Notes: a model not told the origin generated them from the letters alone. Numbered from the stretch's first letter, positions 1 through 12,318 are shown. The stretch is 64,000 nucleotides of DNA from Macrotis lagotis (GCF_037893015.1 NC_133666.1:618250974-618314973); one strand, 5' to 3'. Numbers and translations are program-made.

Positions 1-29
1 TATTATATGATAAAGAACCATGAATAACT

Positions 30-170
30 ATTTTATTAGATATTTTTAAAACTTTTTCCCAATTGTACTTAGAAAGTTTTTAACATTAATTTTTGCAAAA
101 TTTTCTTCCTCCCTCCTTCACAATCATGTTAAACATATTTCCATATTAGGAATGACAACTATTGTTAGCA
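30..170. mobile_element. AT-rich LINE-like fragment
   Basis: TTTCCCAATTGTACTTAG, TTTAACATTAATTTTTGC and AAACATATTTCCATATTAGG recall a common marsupial LINE/LTR-derived repeat. A similar piece is at about 2485-2600. Family not certain. Confidence 0.4.
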
Positions 171-264
171 ATACAGTGATTCAAGACAATCCTAAAGGAC
201 TCATGAAGAAACATTCCACCTCCAGAGAAAGAATTGATATTGCCTGAATACAGATTAAAACATA

Positions 265-390
265 TTTTTCCTTCCTTCCTTCCTCCTCCTCCTCCTCCTC
301 CTCCTCCTCCTCCTCCTTCTTCTTCTTCTTCTTCTTCTTCTTCTTCTTCTTCTTCTTCTTCTTCTTCTCTCTCTCTCTCTCTCTCTCTCT
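265..390. repeat. Long polypyrimidine microsatellite (TCCC/TCC/TTC/TC)
   Basis: About 125 bases of uninterrupted pyrimidine on the plus strand, in four successive repeat types: CCTT, then TCC, then TTC, then TC. On the minus strand it would read as poly-Glu/Lys/Arg, which is not a real protein. Confidence 0.95.
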
Positions 391-580
391 GGTATTCTTG
401 AACAAAATGACTATACAGAAATACTTTAATATTTTATGATTGCATGTGAATATTTCAGATTGCTTGCCATCTCAGGAAGGGGGGAGGGTTAGAATTTAAA
501 ACTCAAACTTAAAATAAAGTTAAAATTGTTTTAGCATGTAATTGGGGAAAAACAAAGTATTATTTAAAATACATTATGTT

Positions 581-730
581 GGGGCAGCTAGGTGGCGCAG
601 TGGATAGAGCACTGGCCCTGGAGTCAGGAGTACCTGGGTTCAAATCTGGCCTCAGACACTTACTAATTACCTAGCTGTATGGCCTTGGGCAAGCCACTTA
701 ACGCCGTTTGCCTTGCAAAAACCTAAAAAA
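581..730 (+). mobile_element. SINE1 (tRNA-headed marsupial SINE)
   Basis: It has the full head GGGGCAGCTAGGTGGCGCAG, a B-box-like GGTTCAAATC, the core CTTGGGCAAGCCACTTAA and an A-rich tail (CAAAAACCTAAAAAAAAA). It is immediately followed by a second copy inserted at or in its tail. Confidence 0.93.
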
Positions 731-743
731 AAAGAGTATCCAA

Positions 744-888
744 GGGGGCGGCTAGGTGGCACAGTGGGTACAGCACTGGCCCTGGAATCAGAAGGACCTG
801 AGTTCAGATTTGACCTAAGAGATTTAATAATTACCTGTGTGACCTTGGGCAAGTCACTTAACCTCATTGCCTTGCAACTCCCCCACAA
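744..888 (+). mobile_element. SINE1, second adjacent copy
   Basis: The same family in the same orientation, more diverged (core AAGAGATTTAATAATTACC). It is flanked by an imperfect 13-bp duplication, AAAGAGTATCCAA (731-743) and AAAGTGTATCTAA (889-901), showing it inserted at the 3' end of the first copy. Confidence 0.9.
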
Positions 889-1239
889 AAAGTGTATCTA
901 AAAAAAAAACACCAAAGGCATCTTTGAGACTTACTTGACTCAAACATTGATAAAACTTCCTGCATAGACACAGAACAGTCTGACTTCTCCCTTAGGTTTC
1001 TAACCAGTAAACCAGTATGACTACCACAAATGCAGGCAAATGCATTCAATTGAATTAACATTCTCACTGGACTAGGCTTTCCTTGCCTTGGTTAAGGAAA
1101 CTATCCGATGGTTTTTAGATGGGACTATGAATATCTCATTTTGAACCTGAGCTATTGGACTGGTTTGTCAGACTCTGCCCACGATGCAACCTAAGTATAA
1201 TATAGGCCACAAATGGTCATGAAACCTTTTCTTGAAGAC

Positions 1240-1740
1240 ACTGGGGCAGTTCTAATCATTGGGAAGCTTTTCCTAATATCAAGTCTAAACTTGCCCTTTT
1301 GCCAATTTTCACCAGTTGTTCCTCTTTCTGTTCTCTGGGGCCAAAGAAAGTGAGTCTAATATCTGTTTCACTTGACAGGCCTTCAGATACTTGAAGGCAG
1401 CCATCAGAACCTCCCTGGGTCATCTTTTCTCCAAGCCAAAAATCTCTGGTTCTCTCAGAGGAATTGAACTCACGACCTTCCATCCTTCTAGTTGCCTTAA
1501 AATGTTAGAACTACAGAATCCTTGAAGCTCAGTGAGACATGGAACCTCAAAGAGACCTCAAGGATCATTAATGTTAGTCCAAAGCTGAACAAAAAATTCC
1601 CTTTACTGCCCTCCCAACAAGTGACCATCCATCTAACTTCTTGCATGGAGGTTTCCATTACTGCCGAAATAGAAAGCCATTCCACTTTTGGACAGCTCAA
1701 ATGGTCATTTCGTAAATCATTCCTTCATATTACCCAGGAG
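1240..1740 (-). mobile_element. CR1/L3 fragments, antisense
   Basis: Two antisense copies of the same element end: GGGAAGCTTTTCCTAATATC and TCTCTGGGGCCAAAG (first), then CTCCCAACAAGTGACCATCC and ATTCCACTTTTGGACAGCTC (second). Confidence 0.7.
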
Positions 1741-2689
1741 TATATCAGAGGGAGGTCACAGCAGAGCCAGTTGTTAAATTTTCAGGGTGAGCATTCCTAC
1801 ATCAAAAATGAGCAAACAAGACGATTTACTATTTTGTTGATTATCTAGACTTAGAGTGATGAAAAAATGTTAATGTAGATTAAATTTTAAAATGTGTCAG
1901 GGATATATATATATATATATATATATCTTGCCCCCCCCCATTGTTAAATATTTCCCAGTATAGCTGTCTTCTGCTCATTCATTGACTCCAAAAAGCAGGA
2001 CAAGGAACAAACAGAAAAAACTTAATTTCTCTTTCAAATGATAATTGAATGACTCAACTGTTCCTCATTTGTACCCCCTTCTACTCCCCCCCCCCCATTT
2101 TCCTTTCTTCAAGATAAGTATACCTCATTCTGGAGGTAATTTCTATTAAAGCAGTCATTGAGAAACAGTTTGGATGCTATTAGTGGATAGAGAATGATCA
2201 GAGGCTATGACCCCAAAGCAATGACTTCACCCCTCCTTGTCCCAGGAAACTTTCAGACTATACATCTGAGAAAACGTCAATATGCATTGGTAGAGGGATA
2301 TTCCTTACTAGAGGTTTCTAATATAAATGAATTCATGGATCTGGTTTAAAACTAAAAAGATCCCAGAAAACTTGCTAGCTGCCATGTGACAAGGATTGAC
2401 ATATATGGAACCTACATGAAACTTTATTTTTATTAATGTCTAAATATGCCTCTTCCAACTTGCACCTAGACAGCACTTGATATTTTTCCTTTAAAAATGT
2501 ATTTATTTTTACATTCATTAAAATTTATTTTTGAGTTTCAAATTCTTTCTTTTCTGCTCACCCAATGATAAGGCAAGAAATATGATAGCAATTATATATG
2601 GCACTTGATTTTCTGGACTCACTTTACATTTATCCCCTATTCTATATCATGTTGCTTTATAACTACTGAGATTCATTTCAATCTCAGTA

Positions 2690-2885
2690 ATACTGTTGTT
2701 GGGTTGTATCCAACTTTTTGTGACCCCATATGGGTTTTTTTGGTCAAAGATACTGGAGTGGTTTTCTGTTTCCCCAGTTCATTTTACAGATGAGGAACTG
2801 AAGCAAACAGGGTGAAGTGACTTGCCCAAGGTCATACAGCTAGTTTGCATCTGAAGCCACATTTGAACTCAGGGAGATGAATCTT
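2690..2885 (-). mobile_element. MAR1-type CORE-SINE
   Basis: GTTGGGTTGTATCCAACTTT, GTGACCCCATATGGG, CTGGAGTGG, then ATTTTACAGATGAGGAACTG and GACTTGCCCAAGGTCATAC. The tRNA head is lost. Confidence 0.85.
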
Positions 2886-4914
2886 CTCTTTTAATTCCTA
2901 ATGGAATAGAACTAGGTCCCTTGGTTGGACACCTTAACCTAGCTTAGGGAAACTTCAGCATATTCCCCAAGTTAGGATCTTTGAAGATGGTACTGTTAGT
3001 AAGGAAAGGCAACTTTCCTAATAATTACCAGATAGCTTTGTAGGTTTGGGGTTTCCTAGTATTTAAACTAAGTTTCTCTGAGAGGCAAGTTATGACTGGA
3101 GGGTAAGGTCATTGACTCTGGGACCTGCTTAGTTATGTTACTAATCTCTTTGAAGATAGATCAAAATCCTAAAGGGGCTATGTTTGCCCTAAATCTTTAC
3201 AGAATTTACTCTCCTTTAGATAAAACCTGATAATTTGGTAAGGTAGAGCTCGCTGACAATGAAGTAGTGGTGGGGTCAGTAAGAGCTGTTGGGAGCCTTA
3301 CAGTTAACAGGGGGAGGGGGTCCTAAAAGGTGGAAATGAGGAGAGAGACTGCATTTTAAGTACTGGTGACAGATTGATGTGTGAAGATAGAGGAGGAAAT
3401 TCAAGGTTGAGAGAATAGCCAGTGGCTAAACCCTGCAAACAGGGCCTCTAAAGGGGATCCCTGCAGGTGAGACTTAGAGAATTCACATGAATGTTACCTG
3501 TATTTTTATTGTTTTTATTTATTTGGTCAAGCATTTTCCAATTATATTTTAATCTGGTTTGGTGGTATTGTAGGTCACTGCACCTTTGTTGTGGAAAACC
3601 GAGTAGCTTGTAAGTCTCGAGGCAGTGGAGAAGTAACGTGGCCAGAGCTCTGCTTTCGGGTGGAGGTGTTGTAGGAAGGAGAGTCCTGAAGCTGGGAGCT
3701 CAACTCAGTGGCTTTAGAATTGTCTACATGAGAGGTGATAAGGACTTGAGTGAGGGCAGTGGGCCTGAGTGGTGGATTGGGGAGAAGTTGTGGAGGTCGA
3801 ATCTACAAGTTTTGACAAATATTTGGAGAATGAAGGAAAATAAAGAGTGGGCTATGATTCAGACATTTTGAATTTAAGTGTTTCTGGTTAAGGCGATATC
3901 CAAAAGGGAGACATTTAGAAGCTGTGCCAGACCTGAACTTGAATGGGAGGCCCCCAAGACGTTGGAGCCCCCATTTGTCTTCTCTTTTGGGCAAATTGGC
4001 ATCCTTTAGATTCAGTGCTTTAGGCAAAGTTCCAGAGGGTCAAAACTTTGCTCACTAGTCGTTATGGAATTGTGAATCTAGACCATTTTACAAGTGGGGA
4101 AACCAAGGTCTCAAGCAGCTAAGCGTCTTGCTCGAGGCTGCACTGGTCACGAGTGGAAGAGCCCAGGCTTGAGACTAGGTTTTCTGACTCTCTCCAAGGC
4201 ATCCCCTTAGACCAGGGCTCCCCACAGTTGGGATCTGCCCCACCTTGGCAGGCTGGCTCCTGAGAAGGACCACTTGTAAACTGGCACTGGTGAGGGGCAG
4301 GCTCGGGTTCTGGGCTTGCTGCCCATTCTCCTGAGATGACTCCTTGGAGGGGGCCGAGGTAGGATTCCCCAGGAGATCTCTGGCTCCTGGAATCAGACCC
4401 TGGCAGGCAGCTGATGTTCAATGTGCCCCCAGAGGCAGTTGGACCAGGGACCCTGCCAGCCTCTCCCCACCACAGATACTTTCATGGTCGAGAGGGAGCT
4501 GGTGTTCTATGTGGGATACTCCTGGTGAAAGATGTAGATCTCTGTAAAACCATGCCCCTAACACATGATCCCCCAAAGCATTTAGCTACGAGGGGCTAAT
4601 CTCTCCAGTCTAGTCACAGAATTCAAGGGGACAAAGGGAGGGTAGACAGCCTAGGGAGTGGATGGCACCCAGGCCTGGCCCTATCTGGGCAATATTCAAA
4701 GAGAAATGGGGTTATAGCTCTGCAGTTTCTAGTTCCTGAGACATAATTCTGTAGGCCTGGGAAAGGGGTCCTGCCTTTTAGTCTGCCTGGCATCCCCTCT
4801 GCCTGACTACCTGGCCCGAAGCTGCAGGCATGCCTGGGCACATCTGTAAGGCTGTGTAGGTCAGGGGCTGTCCTTGCAAGAGGCAGGGTGCGATGTGCAG
4901 TGAGATGCGAGACC

Positions 4915-6033
4915 AGTGGATGAGACACAGGAACTTTTATTGCTGAACATAAAACGCCAAAAAGAGGCCAGGGCAGCCAGGCCAGCAGTTGGACTGTGGT
5001 GGCGGTGACGGGCATAGGGGTGAGGACACACTTGTGGGGTCCTCCTCTCTTGGGGGCTGTGCTCCATGGAGTCACTTGGAGGGGCTCAAGAAAGGTTGGT
5101 TATATCTTTCAGAGCCACAGAGCAGATTACATTCTCACATATACAAGTAGGTGAAGAAAAGAGGTCACAGGAAGAGAGGAGAAGGGGAAGAAGGGAGATC
5201 AAAGAGAGATCAGAGGAGAGGAAGACAGAAGGGAAAGAGCTGGAGATTTAGGAGAGAGAAGGGGAGGGGAAGGGGGCACTGCTGGCTGCTGCTGAGAGCC
5301 CTGCCAGTCACACTGTGACCTACTGCACTTGTGGAGAGCTTGGGGCTGGGAAGGAGAGACTTCTACCTCCAGGAGCCCCTGTGACTTCTCTGTTGCTATA
5401 GAATCTAATATACTAGGAAAGAGGACCTCCATTCCCCAAAAGCCCCATGTACCCCTTCTTCTTACCCTGTGCCAAGTAAGTGTGAGGAGGGTCCATCTAG
5501 AGTGCTCTACCTATAAGGAATCAGATCCCCAGACTCTATTCACAGCTGTTGGGCTGGAGAGAACTGGGGTTCTAGGGGATGGGATGAAGGGTCTTAGAAC
5601 AAGGGAAAGGAGGTATGTTGTCAGGTGGCCTTGATCCCTGCTTCAGGGGCATGGCTGTGCTGACCTATGCCCTCAGACCCAACTCAGGGTAAAGAAAGGA
5701 AGGAAGATAATGTAGTGAAGAAAAAGTGAGGAAAGGGAAGTGGGAGAAGAGAAGGCCCTGGTCACTCTTTAAATAAGAAAAGGCTAAAAGTCAAGTGGGG
5801 AAATTGCCCACCAGCTCCTTGAGGAAGTTGAGGAGTTGATGACCCGGCGAGCGCTGGCAGGGCGGGGGCCCTGGCACCGACCCCAACCCTTCTTTTGGCA
5901 GTGGCAACGGCATCGGCAGCGGCATTGACAGCAGTTTCTGGCCTGTGGGGCCTTGAGGTAGGCACCAGTCTGGGGCCGGGCTGCTGGGCTTCCTGAGGGG
6001 CGCCGCCGTCTCCTGGGCCGGGCCCTGGGCAAT
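4915..6033 (-). other. ZC3H3: ZC3H3 3' untranslated region
   Basis: This runs from the stop codon to the predicted cleavage site about 20 bases after the only AATAAA I see on the minus strand here. The first 200 bases (6033-5830) are GC-rich with many CpGs and read like coding sequence in two wrong frames. The stretch 5700-5080 is pyrimidine-rich on the minus strand, and the end (5075-4915) is GC-richer again. No interspersed repeat is recognised, in contrast to the flanks, which supports an exonic UTR. The exact 3' end is inferred. Confidence 0.7.
4936..4941 (-). terminator. ZC3H3: Polyadenylation signal AATAAA of ZC3H3
   Basis: On the minus strand the context is CAGCAATAAAAGTTCC followed by TGTGTCTC, a GU-rich downstream element. 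It lies about 1.1 kb after the ZC3H3 stop, with no competing AATAAA or ATTAAA between. Choosing this as the transcript end is inference. Confidence 0.7.
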
Positions 6034-6065
6034 TCAGAGTCGAGGCTTGATCTGCAGCGGCTTCC
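6034..6065 (-). CDS. ZC3H3: ZC3H3 last exon: C-terminal KPLQIKPRL and stop
   Basis: A strong acceptor (CTTGCCTTATTCCCTCAG) at 6066 is followed by two bases that complete a Gly codon with the single base left by the preceding exon. The codons then read KPLQIKPRL and TGA (6036-6034). The human protein ends in nearly the same string, GKPLHIKPRL as I recall it. Only about ten codons are coding; the rest of the exon is 3' UTR. The three exons in the window together encode 155 residues. The exon is separated from the penultimate one by a 25.5-kb intron, so a short-ORF search alone would miss it. Two other frames stay open for 90-100 codons past the stop, but the phase of the upstream exon selects the short frame. 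Confidence 0.92.
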
Positions 6066-6664
6066 CTGAGGGAATAAGGCAAGAGAGGAAGATGGTCTGG
6101 AGTGAGAACAGGTATAGGTTCTCCAGCTATCCCTACTCAGTCCCACCCTCCTTGCTTTCCATCTCCTGCTCCTGCCATTCCCCGACATCCTCCTCAAGCT
6201 ACCAAACCCAACTCAGCTACCCATCCCTTTCTCCACCAGGAACTCCTCGCTGTTCCTGTTCATGGCTCTGTGTGGATCTGACCTCCTGTATTTTGGTCAT
6301 TCAGGGTCATAGAAAGAGTCAGTGGACTATTTCTTGTCTACTTGCTACTTTAACCCTAGAACAAAAGACTCCAGGGGCGGGGACTGGGGAGCATGAGGAC
6401 AGGGACCATGTCTCCTCCCTCAGGCCACAGGCATGCATCAACAGGGCTGTCATAGCAGAATGGAAACATCCTGAAGGATTTACCTGAGAGCTGGAAGGAA
6501 CTTTAAGGAGTCCTGTATCTCCATACCACACTAAGTAAAGAAATGCTTTATCCTGTCCTGAATTTTAGATGGTCAATATCTGGCAACCTGGTCCTAGTAA
6601 TCATCACGATCCTCTTGTCTAACCTAAATTCTTGGCCTTATCATTTGCACTGGTTGTTGGGAGA

Positions 6665-9185
6665 ACTTCCAATGTTCTCAAGTACTGAAAGGTTAAACAG
6701 ATGTGATTGCTAAGACACTGGCAGAGATCTCTGAAAGACTTGGAGAATGGAAGACATGCAGAACTGGAGAAGGGGAAACATGGATCAGTTTTTTAAAAAT
6801 GACAGTGGAATGTACAATAGACCAAAATGCTTGATTCTAATTCCTGACAAAATTCTAAATGAATTATTAAAGAGATGGTTAGTGAACATTTAAAAAAGGA
6901 AGCAATAACCACAAAGAGGCAACATGGATTTGGCAAGAATGCACATATCAAAGTTATATCCTTTCCTTTTTGACTAAACAGGTAGAGCAGGGAAAGTGTG
7001 GGGATGGTTTACCTAGATTTCTGCAAAGCATCTCATGCTAGTGTTGTGGAGAAGTTGAATAAATGTGGGTTAGATGAAGTACAACTGGATGAACTCAGAA
7101 CTGGCTTGAATAACTGGACTTCAAGACTCATCTTTCAGAGCTCAATGTCAATTTGGAAGATTTCCAGTGAAGAGATCTGGGTGTTTTTAATTGACACTGA
7201 ATCAAAGAATCATGGATTTGGAGCTAGACGATACCTTGCTGCCAACTAGTCCAACCTTCCTCATTTTACAGAAAAGTAAACTTAAAAAACCTGAAAGGCT
7301 GTGTCTTGCCTAAGGTCATACATAGAGTGAAAGAGGAAAATATATGAATCCAGGTCCTCAGAGTAGGCTAGATTTTTAATAAATGATTTAGGTAAAGACA
7401 TAATTCTTATCAAATCTGCAAATGATATAAAGTGGGGAGGTCAGCTAGCACAAAAGATGACAATCAGGATTCAAGGAGGGAGAGTTTAAATCAGGATTGA
7501 GAGTTTAAAACAGAAAAGTTTAGGACACTTGGGCAGAATCAAAGCAAATGAAATTTAATGAGGAAAAAGTGTAAAAGTCTTACCAAGTGGGTACATACAG
7601 GAAGAGATAGGCAGCTATTTGAAAAGGATTTGGAAGTCTAGTATACTCTATTGTCATATAGCAGCTAGAAAGTCTAACATGATCATAGGCTACAACATCA
7701 TTTAATGAAGGACAGGCACATTGTTGGTAGAACTATGGATTGATCCAGTCACTTGGAAAAGCTTAAGAAAAAGGTTAAAATGTCCACAGCTTTTAGCACT
7801 GAGATCCTACCACCAGGCCTCAAGGAGGTCAAAGACCGAAAAAAACGTTTCCATATTAATATCAAAACATAACAGAAATGGTAACAAACATCTGTAAACA
7901 AACTAAATGCTCATCAACTGGAGCACTGAAAAAAATGTGGTAAACGAATATAACTGAAGATTACTGTATCATGAGAACTGATGACTATAAAGAATTTAAA
8001 AAAAGCATTCAAAGACTTAAGAGCTGAGGATTGGGTGAAATAAGTGAGACTAGGAAAACAATATACACACAGGCTACAAGAGAGTAATTGGGAAGAACTA
8101 AATGCTTTGCAATAATGGTCATCAAGATCAGCCCTAGAAAAATGCTTAAAAGATGCATCTTCCTCTCTTTTGCAGAGGTGGGGTGACTACTGGTATATGG
8201 ATTACTCAGTGAACTGTTGGTTGATTTTTCTTCTTTACTTTTGATTACAAAGCATAGATTACTGGGTAGGGGTAGGGAGGAGGATGTACTTGGGAATGAA
8301 AGTCATATTAAAAACAAAGAATATTAAATTTTTAAGTGTTTAAAAAAAGCATAGTTTCCAAGATTAAGAAAGGTTCTACAACTATCCTCAGTTCTGTGGT
8401 CAGTTCTGGTCCCTATAAATCAGGAAGACCCCAAAGGGAAACCAGAATAGTGAAGATCTTCATTCAGGTCCATGTTTGAGGATCCCCCTAAAAGAACGGG
8501 ATAGTTAAAGAGAATAGGATGAATTAGATTTGTTCTGGTTGGCTCCAGGATTCAGAACTAGGACAAATGGATAGAAGCACAGACAGAGCCATTCCAAAGG
8601 AGGAAGGAGTGACCCCTCCTTGGACACCTTTAGGCAAAGGTCAGATGCCATTTGTTTGGTATGTCAGAGGAGTGTTTTTTGGTGGGGAGGCGTGTTGAGT
8701 TGAACTAACTTGCCCCCAAGAGCCCTTCCAGCTCTGAAATTCTGTAACTTTAGACATTCTGTTGGGAATGAAAGGTCCAGAAGAGGCTGACTAAGATGAG
8801 AAGACTAGAAACTAGATTCTATGAGGATTGATTGAAGGAATTAGTACATTTAACTTGAAGGAGTAAAGACTCAGAGAACAGGACAAAGAACAGCACATGA
8901 TGGATTCTCTTTAATCATTTATAGGGACTGTCATGTGGAAAAGGGATTTAGGTTCATTCTACTTGGCCTTAGAAGGCAAAATTAGGAACACTTGGAAAAA
9001 GTTGCAGGCAATTTATCAGTTTGCTAGATTGAAAAACATTCCAATAATCCGAGTGAATCCCAAAGTAGATTTCCCTGTCATCAAATGTCTTGTAAGCAGC
9101 AGTTGGACAGGATTTCTGCTCAGTAGGGTTTGTATGAGGTGCTTTGGAACATCTCTGCCAATTAAGAGTCTAGGATTCTATGAGG
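6665..9185 (+). mobile_element. CR1/L3 LINE fragments interrupted by an L1 tail
   Basis: Plus-strand CR1/L3-like pieces at about 6665-7190, 7370-7685 and 8350-9185. The first shows a decayed reverse-transcriptase stretch (VYLDFCKASH, as in the family's LDFSKAFD box). The later ones have the 3' region (GGAGTGACCCCTCCTTGG, CCCTTCCAGCTCTGAAATTC). A MIR3-like SINE lies at about 7195-7360 and the L1 tail at 7690-8345. At least two CR1/L3 3' ends are present, so more than one insertion may be involved. Confidence 0.75.
7690..8345 (+). mobile_element. L1 3' end nested in CR1/L3
   Basis: It shows ATGGATTGATCCAGTCACTT, ACTAAATGCTCATCAACTGG, AATGTGGTAAACG, then TTTTGCAGAGGTGGGG and an AT-rich 3' end. 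This is the typical order of the marsupial L1 3' region. CR1/L3 continues on both sides. Confidence 0.75.
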
Positions 9186-12100
9186 GCTGTGAGTTTCCAG
9201 GACTTCTCTTTTCTTGGGAAAACAGGCTCCTTCCCCATTACTCTCTGTAATGCTTGCTCCCATGTCTGGCATCCCTGGAATCCTGTGGATGACGCTCTCC
9301 TCCCTGCCCCTCTGCCGTCAGGGATCACGTTACCCTGTTCCCAAGCTGGCCCGGCCTGGGACTTCCAGCTGTACATTCTTGTCCTTCCTCCCCCCCCCCC
9401 CCCCAGCTGAAGACAGGGAGATCAGGGGTGCGGTTGTAAACAAGCTTCCCTCCCTGCCACCTTCACAGTTCTTTTCTGGGTTAGGTCTCAAATAGAAGGA
9501 AATCAGATCAGCTCAGAAGAGGTGAGGTAGGGATGGGAGCCTGAGGGGAGGGCAAGACATATAGAGTGGTCCCTCATTGGTGGTCTGAGCCCTTAAGTGA
9601 GCAAAATCCATAACTGGGCATTGTGGGTTCCAGTAGGATGGGGATTAGACATGATCTCTCTCCAGGGAGCCTCAGGTCAGGTCTAAGGTGCAGTGCTGAT
9701 AATCTAATCTCTGCCAGATTATTTTCCTCTCTTGTGGACTCAAGGGAGCCATTCATTCAGTCATTCTACTCCATGTAACAGACTACAATGCTTGTTGAAA
9801 TTATGCCTCAGAGGAGATGAACAGGGGAGAATCAGAGAGTTTCTGCCCCTGTTAAGGTTTAATTCTCCCAGGCCAAGGTTGCATTTTAAGTCTGCAGTTT
9901 TCTTTAAAGCTCCGAATGTTCCTACTATCCAAATTCCCCACCTGTTATTTTCATCTTTTCAATCTGGAATTAACTCTGACTTTACATCTGTTTATGTTGT
10001 ATCCACCTAGTAGAATTTTAGGTCTCTTGGAATAAAAACGACTTCATTTTTGGCTCTCTATCACCAACATGAAGCATAGGTATTTAATTAATGCTGTTAA
10101 GACTGGATCGGCATCCAACAATTTTGACAATCACTCTGCTGAGGTGAGGTGTCAGGTCAAGTCCTAATCTCTTCCTCCAGATACTGGTTCAAAGAAATTG
10201 GCCAAAAAGGGGGGGGGGGCTTTTGAGGAAACAGGAAGTCAGAAAGGTAGGAGACCAGACAGAGTTCACTTTGCTTTCCTTGATCATTATTCTCTGGCCC
10301 CCAAGCCCTGGATATATATCTTTTCTGTATCTCTTCCCCTGATATTGGCTTGAGCCAGGTCTCGAGGGGACACCAACTCCTTGCCAAGTTTTCTTGTCCT
10401 CTTCTTTTCCCTTCCTTCTTTTGGTCAGAGATTACAATTTTTCAAATAGGTTTTTTCCCAGTAATTAAGGGAAAGAGTGTGAATGATAATGTTTGTACAT
10501 AGAACAATACAGTTAGACAATCTGGAATCCGAAGGACTAGAGTTGAACACAGTTTCCCAGGCTGACCACAGGACTACAGAACTGAGACAGGAGGAAGCTT
10601 TTGACTGGGGGAGAACACCTGGAGCCAGTTCCCTCCTTTGTTTCCCCTCAAACCAATTCCACATTCCTCCTCTTCAGAATGGTTCCATCAATACTCTAAA
10701 CTCCACCTATTTAGCAATAACAATAACTACTTACATTTCTACTGTGCTTTAAGGTTTAACAAAATGCTTTTCTCACTAAAACTTTGCAAGACTGGCATAA
10801 GGAGGATTATAATAGATGAGGAAACTAGGGCCTAGAGAGGTGAGCCATGCTCATCCTCAGAAGCTAATGTTCTGGTGATGATCCTTTCCATATTTTAGGC
10901 ATGGCAAGCCTATACTCAAAGTCTTTCCAGCTTCATAGGACCTGTTAGATTCTTACTCTGCTGGCATCATATAAAATTAAGGTTTAAGGAGAAGACACTC
11001 TATGCAATAAGGCCTGTGAGGCTGAGAGAGAGGACTGGAAAACTGGAGGGCTGGGTCAGAGAATATTTCCCAAGAAATGAAAACAAAATCAGTTTTATGG
11101 GGGCTAGTGGAAGGGAATCCTGGGGATAGCTGTAAGAAATCCTGGAAGGGAGTAAATCTTTGATTCCCATCCTAGTTCAGAAACTTGCCTCCTAACAAGT
11201 TAATTTCCTTTCTCCAACTCCTTCATTTTACAAGCTCAGAGAGATTAAGTGACTTACTCAGGGTCACCCAGCTACTAAGTCAACCACCTGTTTCCAAATC
11301 TAGTGCTCCTTTCTATTATATCAGACTGCCTTACTCAATGTGCACAACTTTTGGGCATAGTTTTCTAGTTCATTGTCTCACTCTAGTTCAGGTTGTTCTT
11401 CTCTAGATAGACTCATTTTGTCAATGCCCTTTCTAAAACATGGTACTTAGAACTAGATACAAAACTCTGGGCTTATCTGATCACAGCTGAGTCAGTAGTA
11501 TTGTTATATTCCTACCCCTAGAACTCCCCTCCCATTAGTGTAGTCTAAGGCAGCATCTGTTTTCCATGGAAGTGTAAAGTTGCAGAAAAATAAGACATTG
11601 CTAGCTTTGGTTTTTCATGTCTCGGCTCCCAAAACAGATGACCAGTTACTAGAGGGCAAAGACCATGTCTCATCCTCTTGGAGCTACTGTGAGAGACAGC
11701 ATGGCATCACAGAGGAAGAACTCAGAGACACACAGGCACACAGATACACAGACTCACAGACACATACACTCTCTCACTATTTGATGATGGGTAAGATATT
11801 TAAGTCTTTCATTCCCCCCAGCAAAATTCTCAAAGACCCCACAAGGCCGCATCTACTTTGGAAGGGGATTCCTTCCCTGTTCTCTTTACTGGTATCATGG
11901 AGACAGACCCAAACAAAATAAAACAATATAACACAACACCAATGAGATTGTGTCTGTAAAATGCTTTGTAATGTCGGAAAACTACAGAAATATCAATTGT
12001 TGTGATTCTAAAGCCCAGGCTAGTCTGGCACTCAAAGCCATATAATTGCTCCCAGCTTCCCTTTAAATGTATTCCGGTGGCCTCTGGCTTCTAATATTTC

Positions 12101-12318
12101 CTCAACTAGCCACGACCCCATCCTCTTCTACCATGTACTTGCTGTCCACTAGCTCCAGAACAGCTTTGCTGCCAGCTCCATATGTTCCAATTCTCTGATA
12201 TCTTCTCTCAAAGGTGCAGCTCCAATGATTCCTCTTGTCTGAGCAGCCCTTATTCATCTCCCCATCAGAAATCATCTTTCCTCTTTCTGATCTCTCAGAG
12301 TACTTTGCATGTTATCTA

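Larger units (their letters stand above)
1..4914. other. Region downstream of ZC3H3, repeat-rich, no gene seen
   Basis: It contains an AT-rich LINE-like fragment (about 30-170), a long polypyrimidine tract (265-390), two adjacent SINE1 copies (581-902), two antisense CR1/L3 fragments (about 1240-1740), a TA repeat (about 1902-1927), another AT-rich LINE-like piece (about 2485-2600), a MAR1 SINE (about 2690-2885) and a MIR/THER piece (about 4070-4210). Positions 2890-4060 and 4210-4900 look unique, but the reading frames there show no splice-bounded or recognisable product. In human the next gene past the 3' end of ZC3H3 is MAFA (established synteny); nothing of MAFA is visible here. Confidence 0.7.

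Noticed and set aside
581..640. tRNA-like A and B boxes
   Set aside because: They belong to SINE1 heads; no cloverleaf or anticodon arm of a functional tRNA gene was seen here or in the other copies.
1..4900. MAFA, expected downstream by human synteny
   Set aside because: No bZIP or Maf-type coding sequence is visible; if synteny holds it lies outside the window.
4344..5075. Open frames of 60-150 codons on both strands in GC-richer sequence
   Set aside because: No domain, no splice phase match and overlapping frames on both strands; part of it is the end of the ZC3H3 3' UTR.
6998..7249. 83-codon frame with VYLDFCKASH
   Set aside because: Decayed CR1/L3 reverse-transcriptase fragment, not a host gene.
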